From an uncultured Bacteroidales bacterium (GTDB taxonomy: Bacteria; Bacteroidota; Bacteroidia; Bacteroidales; P3): 47,091 nt of DNA. The notes under the pieces were generated by a model. That model was not told where the DNA came from. It worked only from the letters and a program-made list of their open reading frames with translations, and searched no databases. Numbering within the stretch: the first letter of the stretch is position 1; each line of letters opens with the position of its first letter. Position numbers and translations under genes: made by a program. The stretch is taken from assembly GCA_900318835.1 (NCBI GenBank), contig ONLW01000023.1:1-47091 (forward strand), given 5' to 3'. Positions 5,597 to 14,341 of the stretch are shown here, piece by piece.

Positions 5597-8542
5597 TTAG
5601 CGCAGGAGGGTGACTGTGCCGATATACTCTTTCCATACGGCTGGGTAGTCGGCTGTGCGGATGCGCAGGTGCCAAACATAGGCATCCTGTTTGCAGGGAT
5701 GTCCGTTGTGAGTGCCGTCCCAGCCTGGATGGAGGTCGTTGGCGGTGAAGACCAGCAGTCCTTGGCGGTTATAGATAGTGAGCTCCGCTTCGAGAGCTCC
5801 GTCGCAGACGATGGTGAAGTGGTTGTTGATGTCAGCATTCGGAGTGAACGTATTTGGGGCGAAGACAATTGAGTGGACGAAAGGGAGGGTGCGACTCGCG
5901 GTATCGAGACAGAGGTCGTTACTGACCATGAGGATGACGGTGGTGCTGTCGATGTCGAAGGGAACAGCATAGGAGATGCGACGTAGGGTGTCTGGCAAGT
6001 GGATAGTGTCGCCCAGACCATAATTCACCACAGCCCATTGGCGATTGGTGTAGTTGGAACTAATGTCGTACGCGTGGAGGGTGTTCCTCTCCATGGTGAG
6101 TGTGCTGGGGTTGACTTCGAGTTTTGCTTGTGGAAATGACGGCCGTGAGAGGGAACGTTTAACGGTGGTGGGACAGAATAGGGAGTCGTCATAATAGGAG
6201 GTGAGGATATAGGTGGTAGCGGTGTCGGGGAAGACCCACAATTGACGGTCGTTTTCCCGGCCGTCGAGGGCTGTGTCGTGTGGCGAGGAAGTCCACCGCC
6301 AGAGGGGGTTGCCAGTGGAGGCAGTGAGGGTGTAGTAACCTAAGCCGCAGTCGGGATAGATGAGGATGGAAAGGGTGTCGGGCGGCAGTTGCACCAGAGG
6401 TAGGGTGACTATGGAGTCGCAGCCGTTGGCGGCGATGAGTGTGTCGGAGAGTATGGGGTAAAGAGTGTCGGGGGAGAAATAGTTGATGGGGGCTGAGAGT
6501 CCATGCCAAGTGTAGCTGCTGTTGTGGCAGAAGGTGTCGACAGGAAGCTGGAAGTGGGAAGAAGGCAAAGTGGTGAGGTGGAGAGTGTATATGGTGTCAC
6601 AGGTATAGTAATGGACTCTGGCAGTAGGGCCTAAGGTGTCATGTGAGTACCAAATGCTATCGAGCCAGAGAAGGGAGTCGCAGCAGGTGAGATACTGGGT
6701 GGCGGAGGCCCATGCATCGGGAGTAACGAGAACATATGTGGTAGTGTCGGAGCATTGGTTGGTAGCCAAACTGGAGATGAGTGTCACTGTGTAGGTGCCA
6801 GGGCGGCGATAGGTATGTATGGGAGAGTAGTCGGTGCTGTAGAATCCGTCACCGAAATTCCACAGGGCTGTTTCACAGGGTGGATTTCCCGGCAAGGCGG
6901 TGTTGTTGTCGTCGATGATAGTGCTATGGTTGAGGAATTGCACCTCGTAGCCGTTACAACCATTGTCCTTGGTGCTGAGGGTGTCAATTATGGCGTGGGG
7001 CCAAAAGTTGGTGACATAGGTGTCCATAGTAATGTAGCAAGTAGGGTTCTCAATGAAAGAGAGTCGGCAGTGGACAGGCCCTTCTTCCGTGGAGAAGGTG
7101 GCTTGTCGGTCGGCAGAGACGGGGTTAGAGGGCGAGTCATGGTACCACAGATAGTTGAAACCTTCGGGTGCGGAAAGGGTGACGGTATCGACGGTGCCGC
7201 AATGGTCGGAGGAGGCGTAAGGCTGTTGGCATTCGGCGTAGAAGTAGGCATATCCGAAATGGCCCCCTTCTCTACAGTCGTAGGTTCGGAGCTGTAGGCG
7301 TACGTCTTGCCCATGATAGGGTGCTAGGTTGATTCCAACGGTGGTCCAGTCTTTCCAAAGAATATCAGGATAAGATGTATTCCATCCGAGTGAGCTATCG
7401 GAGATGAAGTCGGCCGCTCCACATTGCGAGTCGATGACAGAGTCGTTCTGGTCGAGAATCCGCATGGTGAATCTTGGCTGAGCCCATGAAGCGTGGTTTG
7501 GATTTTGAAGTACGGCGGCATAATGGAGCATAATGAGAGAGTAGAGCATTGTGTCGATGTGAAGATAATATACAATGGACTCGGATTCTGCTCCGTTGAG
7601 CCAGTTGCCTAATCGTACGGAACCAGATTTGCCCGGACATACGGTATGAAGAAGGCCGTCGGCGATAGAATCCATCTCGGTGGTATCTCTATGTATGGTA
7701 TGTCGACTGAAGGCAAGTTGTGGCCCATAATCTTGTTTCTCTACGGAGTTATCACAGAAGCACCGCACATAGTCGGAGTTTAGATTCAGTACGTCAGGAC
7801 ATCCTGTGTGAGATAGGGGGATGGTGTAAAAATCTACCCTTTTTTGGCAGCAGGGATAATCGTGTTCCCAATAGGAGCTGGCTTTGATATGGTAGTGGGT
7901 GTTGGGTTGGAGTCCAGAAAGATTCAGTGTACCGCCGGTTGCCACATGGGTTTGGCCATTTATATCGATAGACAAAAAGGCGGTGTCCGGAGTCCATTGT
8001 ATGTCAGCTCCAGTGGCGGTAATGTTATTTGCACCTATATTGAAGGGAATAGTACAAGGATTCGTCGAAACTTGGAAGGGATTGGCCCGTTGCCATCTTA
8101 GCTCGAAATGACGCTGGAGGGGATATATTGTGTCAGTAGAATATGCATTATAATGAATATGAACAGTGATTTGCTCTTGTGTAATTGGCAACGATTGCAT
8201 GTCGAGAGATGCTCCGGTGAAATGACTTACCAGCGGTGTACCCGTGTTTTCGTCACCGTCCCATATGTCAATGAATCCGTAGCCGGAAGCGAGGTCGTTT
8301 CTCCGTTCGCACAGATACCATACAGTAAGAGTGAATGTGGAATCGACGCCACTGATGACTCCCCAGGAGTCGAAAGCGCTCCTGTTGTGAATATAATTAT
8401 GCCTTAGTGTATTTTGGGAAGCCAGGGTGCAGATGTAGGTGGTGTCGTTGTTGTAGAGTGTTTGTTGTGCGCACAAATATCCTGACCCTATCGCCACAAT
8501 CAGCAGCAACAGAGTCAGTAGTCTATGTGCGGCATGTTTCAT
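5597..8542 (-). CDS. Large secreted protein with PKD domain and T9SS type B (CHU_C) sorting domain
   Basis: The 981-residue protein begins with a signal peptide (MKHAAHRLLTLLLLIVAIGS, cleavage before QQTLYNN). Visible parts in order: a fibronectin-III-like segment (about 170-225, ATGADIQWTP... LSGLQPNTHYHIKA), a jelly-roll-like region (about 330-440), a PKD domain (about 545-600, ALWNFGDGFYSTDYSPIHTY), and Cys-Asp repeats of the CDSLLWLDSIWY / CDSIVTLPLV kind. It ends in a C-terminal domain of about 90 residues (FAPNTFTPNADINNHF ... IYNRQGLLVF ... GWDGTHNGHPCKQDAYVWHL) diagnostic of gliding-motility-associated type B T9SS cargo. It should cross the outer membrane by T9SS and act at the surface, perhaps in adhesion. 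It starts 2 nt after the recQ stop and so shares its transcript. Confidence 0.85.
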   Translation of the reverse strand: MKHAAHRLLTLLLLIVAIGSGYLCAQQTLYNNDTTYICTLASQNTLRHNYIHNRSAFDSWGVISGVDSTFTLTVWYLCERRNDLASGYGFIDIWDGDENTGTPLVSHFTGASLDMQSLPITQEQITVHIHYNAYSTDTIYPLQRHFELRWQRANPFQVSTNPCTIPFNIGANNITATGADIQWTPDTAFLSIDINGQTHVATGGTLNLSGLQPNTHYHIKASSYWEHDYPCCQKRVDFYTIPLSHTGCPDVLNLNSDYVRCFCDNSVEKQDYGPQLAFSRHTIHRDTTEMDSIADGLLHTVCPGKSGSVRLGNWLNGAESESIVYYLHIDTMLYSLIMLHYAAVLQNPNHASWAQPRFTMRILDQNDSVIDSQCGAADFISDSSLGWNTSYPDILWKDWTTVGINLAPYHGQDVRLQLRTYDCREGGHFGYAYFYAECQQPYASSDHCGTVDTVTLSAPEGFNYLWYHDSPSNPVSADRQATFSTEEGPVHCRLSFIENPTCYITMDTYVTNFWPHAIIDTLSTKDNGCNGYEVQFLNHSTIIDDNNTALPGNPPCETALWNFGDGFYSTDYSPIHTYRRPGTYTVTLISSLATNQCSDTTTYVLVTPDAWASATQYLTCCDSLLWLDSIWYSHDTLGPTARVHYYTCDTIYTLHLTTLPSSHFQLPVDTFCHNSSYTWHGLSAPINYFSPDTLYPILSDTLIAANGCDSIVTLPLVQLPPDTLSILIYPDCGLGYYTLTASTGNPLWRWTSSPHDTALDGRENDRQLWVFPDTATTYILTSYYDDSLFCPTTVKRSLSRPSFPQAKLEVNPSTLTMERNTLHAYDISSNYTNRQWAVVNYGLGDTIHLPDTLRRISYAVPFDIDSTTVILMVSNDLCLDTASRTLPFVHSIVFAPNTFTPNADINNHFTIVCDGALEAELTIYNRQGLLVFTANDLHPGWDGTHNGHPCKQDAYVWHLRIRTADYPAVWKEYIGTVTLLR

Positions 8543-8544
8543 TT

Positions 8545-10758
8545 TTAGTGGCCGTAGTCGGCCATGAATTTGATGCGCATCAGGCGTATCTCTTCCTCAG
8601 TGTAGTCGGGGTCATCCTCGTATTCCTCGTAGGCCTCTTCGAGCGACGCACTTTCTGAGGTTCTCCAGTAGTCGAGCAGTTCCTCCTGATGGTCGGGTTC
8701 TATCATTTCATTAATATAGTAGTCTATATTTAGTTTAGTGCCGCTGGAGATGATGTGTTCCATCTCGGTGAGGAGTTCGTCCATCGAAATGCCTTTTCCG
8801 GCAGCGATATCCTCGAGGCTTTTGCGGCCGTCGATGGCGCGGATGATGTATACTTTGAGCCCCGACTTGTTGACGGCCGAGCGCACCACAATGTCCTGCG
8901 GGCGCTCGATGTCGTTGTCTTCCACATAGCGTTTGATGAGTTCAATGAAGGGCTCGCCGTATTTCTGGGCTTTTGCGATGCCCACGCCAGCGCAGTGGCT
9001 CAGTTCTTCGACGTTGCAGGGATACTGCAACGTCATGTCCTTGAGTGAAGACTCTTCGAAAATGACGTAAGCTGGCAGTTTTTCGCGAGAGGCAATGCTT
9101 TTGCGCAGGCTCTTGAGCTGCACGTAGAGGGCTTCGTCGCCCGCTGCGCTTGCGCCGCCGCTGGCGGCGACCAAGTCCTCCTCGTCTTCGTTGTTAGCGG
9201 CTGAGTAGTCGTGGTCGCAGGTGACGTAGATACTGTAAGGCTTTTTGATGTATTTGTTGCCGACAGGTGTCAGCTTCAGGACTCCGTATTGTTCAATTTC
9301 TTTCTGGAGAAGACCCTCGAATTGGGCTTGTCGCAGGACGGCCTTCCAGAAGAGGTCGTCGCGGTCGGCACCGCCGCCGAACTGCTCCAACTTGTCCAAA
9401 TGGTAGGTTTTTGTGTTGGCATTCTTGCGGCCCATCAGCACGTCGACGATGTCCTTGGGTTTGAAGGCCTGTTTCATGGCTACGATGGTTTCGAGGGCAA
9501 ACTGCATTTCTTCTTTGGCCTCCACTTGGGGCTTGGGGTGAGTACAGTTGTCGCAGTTGCCACAGTAAGGCTCGTTGTAGTCCTCGCCGAAGTATTTCAA
9601 GATATTGAGTCGGCGGCAGGCGGAGCTTTCGGCATAGGAGACCATCTCCTGTACCAGTTGTTTGGCCATTTCCTGTTCGGTGACGTTCTTGTCGGTGAAG
9701 AATTTATAAAGCTTCTCGACATCCTGTTCGCTGTAGAAGGCAATGCAACGTCCTTCGCCGCCGTCGCGTCCGGCGCGTCCGGTTTCCTGGTAGTAGCCTT
9801 CGATGCTCTTGGGAATGTCGTAGTGGATGACGAATCGGACGTCGGGTTTGTCGATGCCCATGCCGAAGGCAATGGTGGCGACGATGACATCGACGTCCTC
9901 CATAAGAAATTTGTCCTGGTTTTCGGCACGTACCTTGTTGTCGAGACCGGCATGATAGGGAAGGGCCTTGATACCGTTGATGACGAGCAATTCGGCCAGT
10001 TCCTCGACTCGTTTACGTGTGAGGCAATAGATGATGCCGCTCTTGCCGGGGTTGTCCTTGATGAAGCGGATGATTTCCTTGTGCAGCTGCATGGGGTCGG
10101 CGGGTTTGGGACGCACTTCGTAGTAGAGGTTGGGGCGGTTGAAGGAGGAGATAAAGGTTTTTGCGTTTTCCATGCCGAGGTTCTTGATGATATCCTGCTG
10201 CACTTTTGGGGTGGCGGAGGCGGTGAGTGTGAGGATGGGAACTTTGGGATTGATGGCTTTGATGGCATCGCGCAACCGGCGGTATTCGGGGCGGAAGTCA
10301 TGACCCCACTCCGAGATGCAATGTGCCTCGTCGATGGCGAAGAAGGATATCTTGATTTGTTTCAGAAAATCCACAGTCTCCTCTTTTGAGAGGGTTTCGG
10401 GAGCTACATATAAAAGTTTGGTGTCGCCCTTCAGCAGGTCTTCTTTCACCTCGGTGACCTGCGCACGGTTTAGTGACGAGTTGAGGAAGTGGGCCACGCA
10501 TTGGCGGCCAGAAGTGTAGCGCACGGCGTCGACCTGATTCTTCATTAGGGCAATGAGCGGCGATACCACGATGGCGATGCCTTTGCTGATCATGGCCGGC
10601 AGCTGGTAGCAGAGGCTTTTTCCACCGCCGGTGGGCATGATGACAAAAGTGTCGTTGCCGTCGAGCAGGCTGCGGATGATGGCTTCCTGGTCGCCCTTGA
10701 ATTGGTCAAAACCAAATATTTCTTTCAAATATGTGTGCAAATCCTTCATGTCTTTCAC
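8545..10758 (-). CDS. recQ: ATP-dependent DNA helicase RecQ
   Basis: A 3'-5' DNA helicase for recombination repair and replication-fork maintenance. The 737-residue sequence has the superfamily 2 core: Walker A TGGGKS (43-48), VVSPLIALMKNQ (64-75), DEAH box at 143-146 with the RecQ extension CISEWGHDFRPEY, TLTASAT, and the C-terminal helicase lobe with ATIAFGMGIDKPDVRFVIH and QETGRAGRDG. A zinc-binding RQC subdomain follows (CRRLNILKYF then CGNCDNC), then an HRDC domain (about 545-625, LKSLRKSIASREKLPAYVIF). A further C-terminal extension rich in Glu/Asp (EEAYEEYEDDPDYTEEE) makes it longer than E. coli RecQ, as is usual for a Bacteroidales paralogue. A promoter 40-70 bp upstream drives it together with the downstream surface protein gene. 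Confidence 0.97.
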   Translation of the reverse strand: MKDMKDLHTYLKEIFGFDQFKGDQEAIIRSLLDGNDTFVIMPTGGGKSLCYQLPAMISKGIAIVVSPLIALMKNQVDAVRYTSGRQCVAHFLNSSLNRAQVTEVKEDLLKGDTKLLYVAPETLSKEETVDFLKQIKISFFAIDEAHCISEWGHDFRPEYRRLRDAIKAINPKVPILTLTASATPKVQQDIIKNLGMENAKTFISSFNRPNLYYEVRPKPADPMQLHKEIIRFIKDNPGKSGIIYCLTRKRVEELAELLVINGIKALPYHAGLDNKVRAENQDKFLMEDVDVIVATIAFGMGIDKPDVRFVIHYDIPKSIEGYYQETGRAGRDGGEGRCIAFYSEQDVEKLYKFFTDKNVTEQEMAKQLVQEMVSYAESSACRRLNILKYFGEDYNEPYCGNCDNCTHPKPQVEAKEEMQFALETIVAMKQAFKPKDIVDVLMGRKNANTKTYHLDKLEQFGGGADRDDLFWKAVLRQAQFEGLLQKEIEQYGVLKLTPVGNKYIKKPYSIYVTCDHDYSAANNEDEEDLVAASGGASAAGDEALYVQLKSLRKSIASREKLPAYVIFEESSLKDMTLQYPCNVEELSHCAGVGIAKAQKYGEPFIELIKRYVEDNDIERPQDIVVRSAVNKSGLKVYIIRAIDGRKSLEDIAAGKGISMDELLTEMEHIISSGTKLNIDYYINEMIEPDHQEELLDYWRTSESASLEEAYEEYEDDPDYTEEEIRLMRIKFMADYGH

Positions 10759-10797
10759 AATAATATACGCAAAAGTGCGTTATTCAAATCAAGTTTA

Positions 10798-10828
10798 CAA
10801 AGGTAGCTAAAAAAAACGAAACACCAAA
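10798..10828 (-). promoter_or_regulatory. Promoter of recQ
   Basis: On the minus strand TTTG (10825-10828) is followed after exactly 19 bp by TACCTTTG (10798-10805), an exact match to the Bacteroidota housekeeping consensus. The recQ ATG is 39 bp further on. Confidence 0.75.
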
Positions 10829-10840
10829 AAAAAATTAACA

Positions 10841-11803
10841 GTGAAGAGTAGTGAAGAGATAAAAAGGATTGCAGTTCAGGTGATTAACGATGAAAAAAAA
10901 GCCATCGAAAATCTCCAAAACTATATTGATGACAGCTTCTCGAAGGCTGTCGAAACTGTTTTTTCGGCCTCTGGACGCGTGGTGGTGACGGGTATTGGAA
11001 AGAGCGCCAACATCGCAGTCAAGATTGTCTCCACCCTCAATTCCACCGGCACCCCGGCGCTTTTCCTCCACGCTGCCGACGCCATCCACGGCGACCTCGG
11101 CATGGTGCGCCCCGGTGATGTGGTTATCTGCATCTCCAAGAGTGGAAATACACCCGAAATCAAAGTCCTCGTGCCGCTGATTAAGAACTTTGGCAACACC
11201 TTGATAGCCATCGTTGGCAATACCGATTCTTTCCTTGCCCACGAAGCCGACATTGTGCTCGATACCACTGTCGACCATGAGGCTTGCCCTAACAATCTGG
11301 CTCCCACATCCTCCACCACTGCCCAGCTTGTCATGGGCGACGCCCTCGCTGTGGCCCTCATTGAATGTCGCAACTTTTCGGCACGCGATTTCGCCCGCTT
11401 CCACCCTGGCGGAGCCCTTGGCAAACAGCTATACCTCCGTGTGGCAGACCTTTACATCCAGAACGAACGTCCCGAGGTCTCACCTTCCACGCCTATCTCC
11501 GATGTCATCATCGAGATGACCTCCAAGCGCCTCGGTTGCACTGTTGTGACTGAAAACGACGCTATCAGTGGCATCATCACCGACGGTGACCTGCGCCGCA
11601 TGCTGCAGACTTCGCACCAGCCTTCCACCGCTTCCGACATCATGCACCCCAACCCCCGAACGATTCTCGACACCGAGTATGCTGTCAACGCCCTCCAGAT
11701 GATGCGCCAGAACTCCATCACCCAGCTTATTGTCACCGACACCAACGGACACTATCTTGGTATAATTCATATTCATGATATTTTGAGAGAGGGAATTATA
11801 TGA
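10841..11803 (+). CDS. kdsD: Arabinose-5-phosphate isomerase (KpsF/GutQ family)
   Basis: Interconverts ribulose-5-phosphate and arabinose-5-phosphate, the first step towards KDO for the LPS inner core. The 320-residue protein has an N-terminal SIS sugar-isomerase domain (about 30-180: VVVTGIGKSANIAVKIVSTL, HAADAIHGDLGMV, ISKSGNTPEI, then LAPTSSTTAQLVMGDALAVAL and FHPGGALGKQL) and two CBS domains (about 205-320). Translation appears to start at a GTG (10841), since no in-frame ATG precedes the SIS domain. It overlaps lptB by ATGA, so the two are translationally coupled and both serve LPS assembly. Confidence 0.93.
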   Translation: MKSSEEIKRIAVQVINDEKKAIENLQNYIDDSFSKAVETVFSASGRVVVTGIGKSANIAVKIVSTLNSTGTPALFLHAADAIHGDLGMVRPGDVVICISKSGNTPEIKVLVPLIKNFGNTLIAIVGNTDSFLAHEADIVLDTTVDHEACPNNLAPTSSTTAQLVMGDALAVALIECRNFSARDFARFHPGGALGKQLYLRVADLYIQNERPEVSPSTPISDVIIEMTSKRLGCTVVTENDAISGIITDGDLRRMLQTSHQPSTASDIMHPNPRTILDTEYAVNALQMMRQNSITQLIVTDTNGHYLGIIHIHDILREGII

Positions 11804-12570
11804 AACTCTACACCGACAATGTCGTAAAGAAATATCGCTCACGCACCGTTGTCAAGGGTGCTTCCGTCGAGGTCAGCCAAGGCGAGATTGTCGGCCTCCT
11901 CGGTCCCAACGGTGCCGGCAAGACCACCACGTTCTACATGGTCGTGGGCATCATTAAGCCCTACAGCGGAAAAGTCTACCTCGCTCCCGAAGAGGACAAG
12001 GGTGAGACCGGTGAGGTCATCGAGCTCACCCAGTATCCCATGTACAAACGTTCGCAGATGGGTGTGGGCTACCTCGCACAGGAGGCTTCCGTCTTCCGCC
12101 AGATGACCGTGGCTGACAACATTATGTCCATCCTCGAGTTCCGTAAGGACCTCGACAAGGAACAGCGTGAGGCCAAGCTCGAATCGCTCCTCGACGAATT
12201 CCACCTGCAGCACATCCGCAACAGCAAGGGTATCCAGCTCTCCGGTGGCGAGCGCCGCCGCACCGAGATTGCCCGCGCTTTGGCCAACGACCCCATGTTC
12301 CTCCTCCTCGATGAACCCTTTGCCGGCGTCGACCCCATTGCCGTGCAGGATATCCAGGACATTGTCTGGAAGCTTAAGCAGCGCAACATCGGCATCCTCA
12401 TCACCGACCACAACGTCCGTGAGACCCTCTGCATCACCGACCGAGCCTACCTCCTCTATGAAGGCTCCGTCCTCCAGAAAGGCACTCCGAGGGCCCTTGC
12501 CGACGACCCTGAGGTCCGCGAGAAATACCTCGGCCGCGATTTCGTTCTCAAGGAACGGACACATCAATAA
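11800..12570 (+). CDS. lptB: LPS export ABC transporter ATP-binding protein LptB
   Basis: Cytoplasmic ATPase that powers LptFG extraction of LPS from the inner membrane. In 256 residues it shows Walker A GPNGAGKTT (35-43), the LptB-type Q-loop region GVGYLAQEASVFRQMTV, signature LSGGERRRTEIARAL, Walker B MFLLLDEPFAGVDP and the switch His in ITDHNVRETL. The LAQEAS and FAGVDP versions separate LptB from generic ABC ATPases. An insert of about 15 residues (EEDKGETGEVIELTQ) before the Q-loop region is longer than in E. coli. It is followed immediately by a strong terminator. Confidence 0.95.
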   Translation: MKLYTDNVVKKYRSRTVVKGASVEVSQGEIVGLLGPNGAGKTTTFYMVVGIIKPYSGKVYLAPEEDKGETGEVIELTQYPMYKRSQMGVGYLAQEASVFRQMTVADNIMSILEFRKDLDKEQREAKLESLLDEFHLQHIRNSKGIQLSGGERRRTEIARALANDPMFLLLDEPFAGVDPIAVQDIQDIVWKLKQRNIGILITDHNVRETLCITDRAYLLYEGSVLQKGTPRALADDPEVREKYLGRDFVLKERTHQ

Positions 12571-12575
12571 ATGAA

Positions 12576-12609
12576 AGAGGCACCCGTTCGGGTGCCTCTC
12601 TTTTTTTTG
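12576..12609 (+). terminator. Rho-independent terminator of kdsD-lptB
   Basis: A 10-bp perfect stem AGAGGCACCC / GGGTGCCTCT with a GTTC loop is followed by a run of eight T. It begins 5 bp after the lptB stop. Confidence 0.95.
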
Positions 12610-12825
12610 CCGCTCTTCTAGTTGAGGAAGAGTCTGATTTTCATACCCCTCACATCAACATTTTGGCAGCATCGGGCAAAACTCATAATATTTTGGAGTA
12701 TTTGCTCCGAGGGTTGAATAAGAGTACTTGTTTCTTCCTTCATAAGCGCCTTGATATGTTGAACAATCTATATATTCAACCATAATAACTCCTTTGTTGA
12801 AAAAAAATTGTGTCAAGGTATGATT

Positions 12826-13698
12826 TTAACATTTTTTCTTTTTCGCCTTATGCCGGGTGCGGTAGTAGGCGTTGTAGGAGGAGAAACCGGAGGCGAGGGC
12901 GGCGCTCTCTTTGGTCTCGTCGGGGTGGTCGGCACAGTAGCGCTCGTAGTGCGCCAGACGTAGGCCATTGACGTAGGAGGCGAAAGAACCGAAGCGGCGC
13001 TGGAAGGTGAGAGAGGCATAGGTGCGGCCATGTTGCGTATGAGCCGCCACATCGTCGAGCGTCAGGTGGCTGTCGAGGTAGGCCTCTTGCTCACGGACGT
13101 AGGCATCAATCTCCACGGCCGTCTGGTCGAGCATCTCATCCAGAATAGTATCGGATTGAGGTTGGGGGGAGTACTTCTCCATGTCGGCATTGGCCAAAAG
13201 GGCCTTGCGACGCCACACGGGCATGACGGTAAGCAACAGCCAGATGTTCGACACCGCCAGCAGCACGTTCTGGATGGCCATGAGTCGGGGCGAGTCGAAG
13301 ATGTAGGCTGGCCAGATAAGGGGCGTGAGGATGATGGGAAATATCCATACGCGGTTGGCATAGTCGACCGGGAAATCGTCGGGGTTGGAGTAGTTGGCGT
13401 CGCGGGCCTCGTCAATCCAACGCCTCACCTGCCACATGGCGAAAAGGGAATAGCCCACCATGACAATGCTCTCAACCACAACTGCATAGTGCCACAGTCG
13501 GACACCCTCGCCGTTGAGGATGGGCGTGGGGAGCCAGGCATTGAGAACGGGGACAATCATGGTGACAATGACCATGATGGCCGCTATCCAACTGACATTC
13601 TTCCAGCGGCTCCACTGCATGACCGTACCGGCATAGCAGAGCAGCAGCACGGCACAGTAGAAATAGTAAGTGGCTGGAAAATAGCACTTCTCGAGCAT
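12826..13698 (-). CDS. Membrane protein with C-terminal AraC-type HTH (C-terminal part of a TAG-split gene)
   Basis: The 290-residue frame holds several hydrophobic helices (about 8-27, 35-55, 68-88, 116-136, 140-158), a soluble linker, then an AraC-like helix-turn-helix (about 205-285: LTLDDVAAHTQHGRTYASL, FQRRFGSFASYVNGLRLAHY, SAALASGFSSYNAYYRTRH) and a lysine tail. Membrane-anchored AraC-type regulators are common in Bacteroidales. Its ATG directly abuts the TAG of the preceding frame and lies in the same reading frame, so the two pieces form one 361-codon gene interrupted by a single amber codon. Reinitiation at this ATG could still make the HTH part. Signal and targets cannot be read from sequence. 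Confidence 0.75.
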   Translation of the reverse strand: MLEKCYFPATYYFYCAVLLLCYAGTVMQWSRWKNVSWIAAIMVIVTMIVPVLNAWLPTPILNGEGVRLWHYAVVVESIVMVGYSLFAMWQVRRWIDEARDANYSNPDDFPVDYANRVWIFPIILTPLIWPAYIFDSPRLMAIQNVLLAVSNIWLLLTVMPVWRRKALLANADMEKYSPQPQSDTILDEMLDQTAVEIDAYVREQEAYLDSHLTLDDVAAHTQHGRTYASLTFQRRFGSFASYVNGLRLAHYERYCADHPDETKESAALASGFSSYNAYYRTRHKAKKKKC

Positions 13699-13908
13699 CT
13701 ATGCCGCAGGGTTGGTGGGGTCGATGACGTAGGGCAGCAGCAAGGTGACGCAGAGGTAGAAAATGCACTGCAACTGTCGGTCGGGCCAAATGTAGCGATG
13801 GTGCTCTTTGGGCTGCTTGCAGGTGTGGAACCAGCGCACCGCCGAAAATGTCCAGCAAGTGGTGAGGTACATCATAGCCGCCACACCATATAAATAATAT
13901 TCATTCAT
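13699..13908 (-). CDS. N-terminal part of the TAG-split membrane/HTH regulator
   Basis: The 69-residue frame has two hydrophobic segments (YYLYGVAAMMYLTTCWTF and CIFYLCVTLLLPYVI) separated by a charged loop, and ends NPAA then TAG at 13701-13699. The next codon in the same frame is ATG of the 290-residue part. The hydrophobic segments continue naturally into the downstream ones, which indicates that the ancestral product was one protein. A consensus promoter sits 37 bp upstream of its ATG. Confidence 0.65.
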   Translation of the reverse strand: MNEYYLYGVAAMMYLTTCWTFSAVRWFHTCKQPKEHHRYIWPDRQLQCIFYLCVTLLLPYVIDPTNPAA

Positions 13909-13944
13909 TTAGTTACGTTCCTCCTATAGTATCGTTTCGGGTTG

Positions 13945-13975
13945 CAAAAGTACGACAATTCCGCCAAACGGCAAA
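13945..13975 (-). promoter_or_regulatory. Promoter of the membrane/HTH gene
   Basis: Minus-strand TTTG (13972-13975), 19-bp spacer, then TACTTTTG (13945-13952), an exact match to the Bacteroidota consensus. It implies the TAG-split gene is still transcribed. Confidence 0.75.
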
Positions 13976-14028
13976 GTTTAATTTTACCTGTCCCGAAACA
14001 CTCTCCATTCACTAAATGCTAAATGCCT

Positions 14029-14095
14029 ATGAACCACCTATCAACACCTAACCAACTCCTACCACGGTAGGTGATGATAGGTCGTTCACAGGGTG
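14029..14095 (-). repeat. Dispersed palindromic intergenic repeat, copy A
   Basis: Read on the minus strand: CACCCTG, CCTATCA, ACCTACCGTGGTAGGAGTTGG, TTAGG, GTTGATAGG, then GTGGTTCAT. CCTACC/GGTAGG forms the inner stem and CCTATCA/TGATAGG the outer arms. Related copies lie at 22205-22260 and 41193-41270. Confidence 0.75.
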
Positions 14096-14341
14096 ACGAA
14101 ATGTTAGTTGACATTTTAGGAGACTCTTTGGGGTGTTTGGAAAGGGAAAAAAATGTTCTCTCACGCCCACTAACCCTCTTGAAATGTTAAAAAATCTTAA
14201 AAAACACACCCCAAATGTCCTATTTTGGCCTTTTGGGTGGTTATTATATAAGTAGAGGGGCATAAATTTTGTCCATCGAAAAAAAATGTAAATGGAAATA
14301 TGATATGTAGAAAGAAGATAGTTTGTTTTTGGTTAATATCC

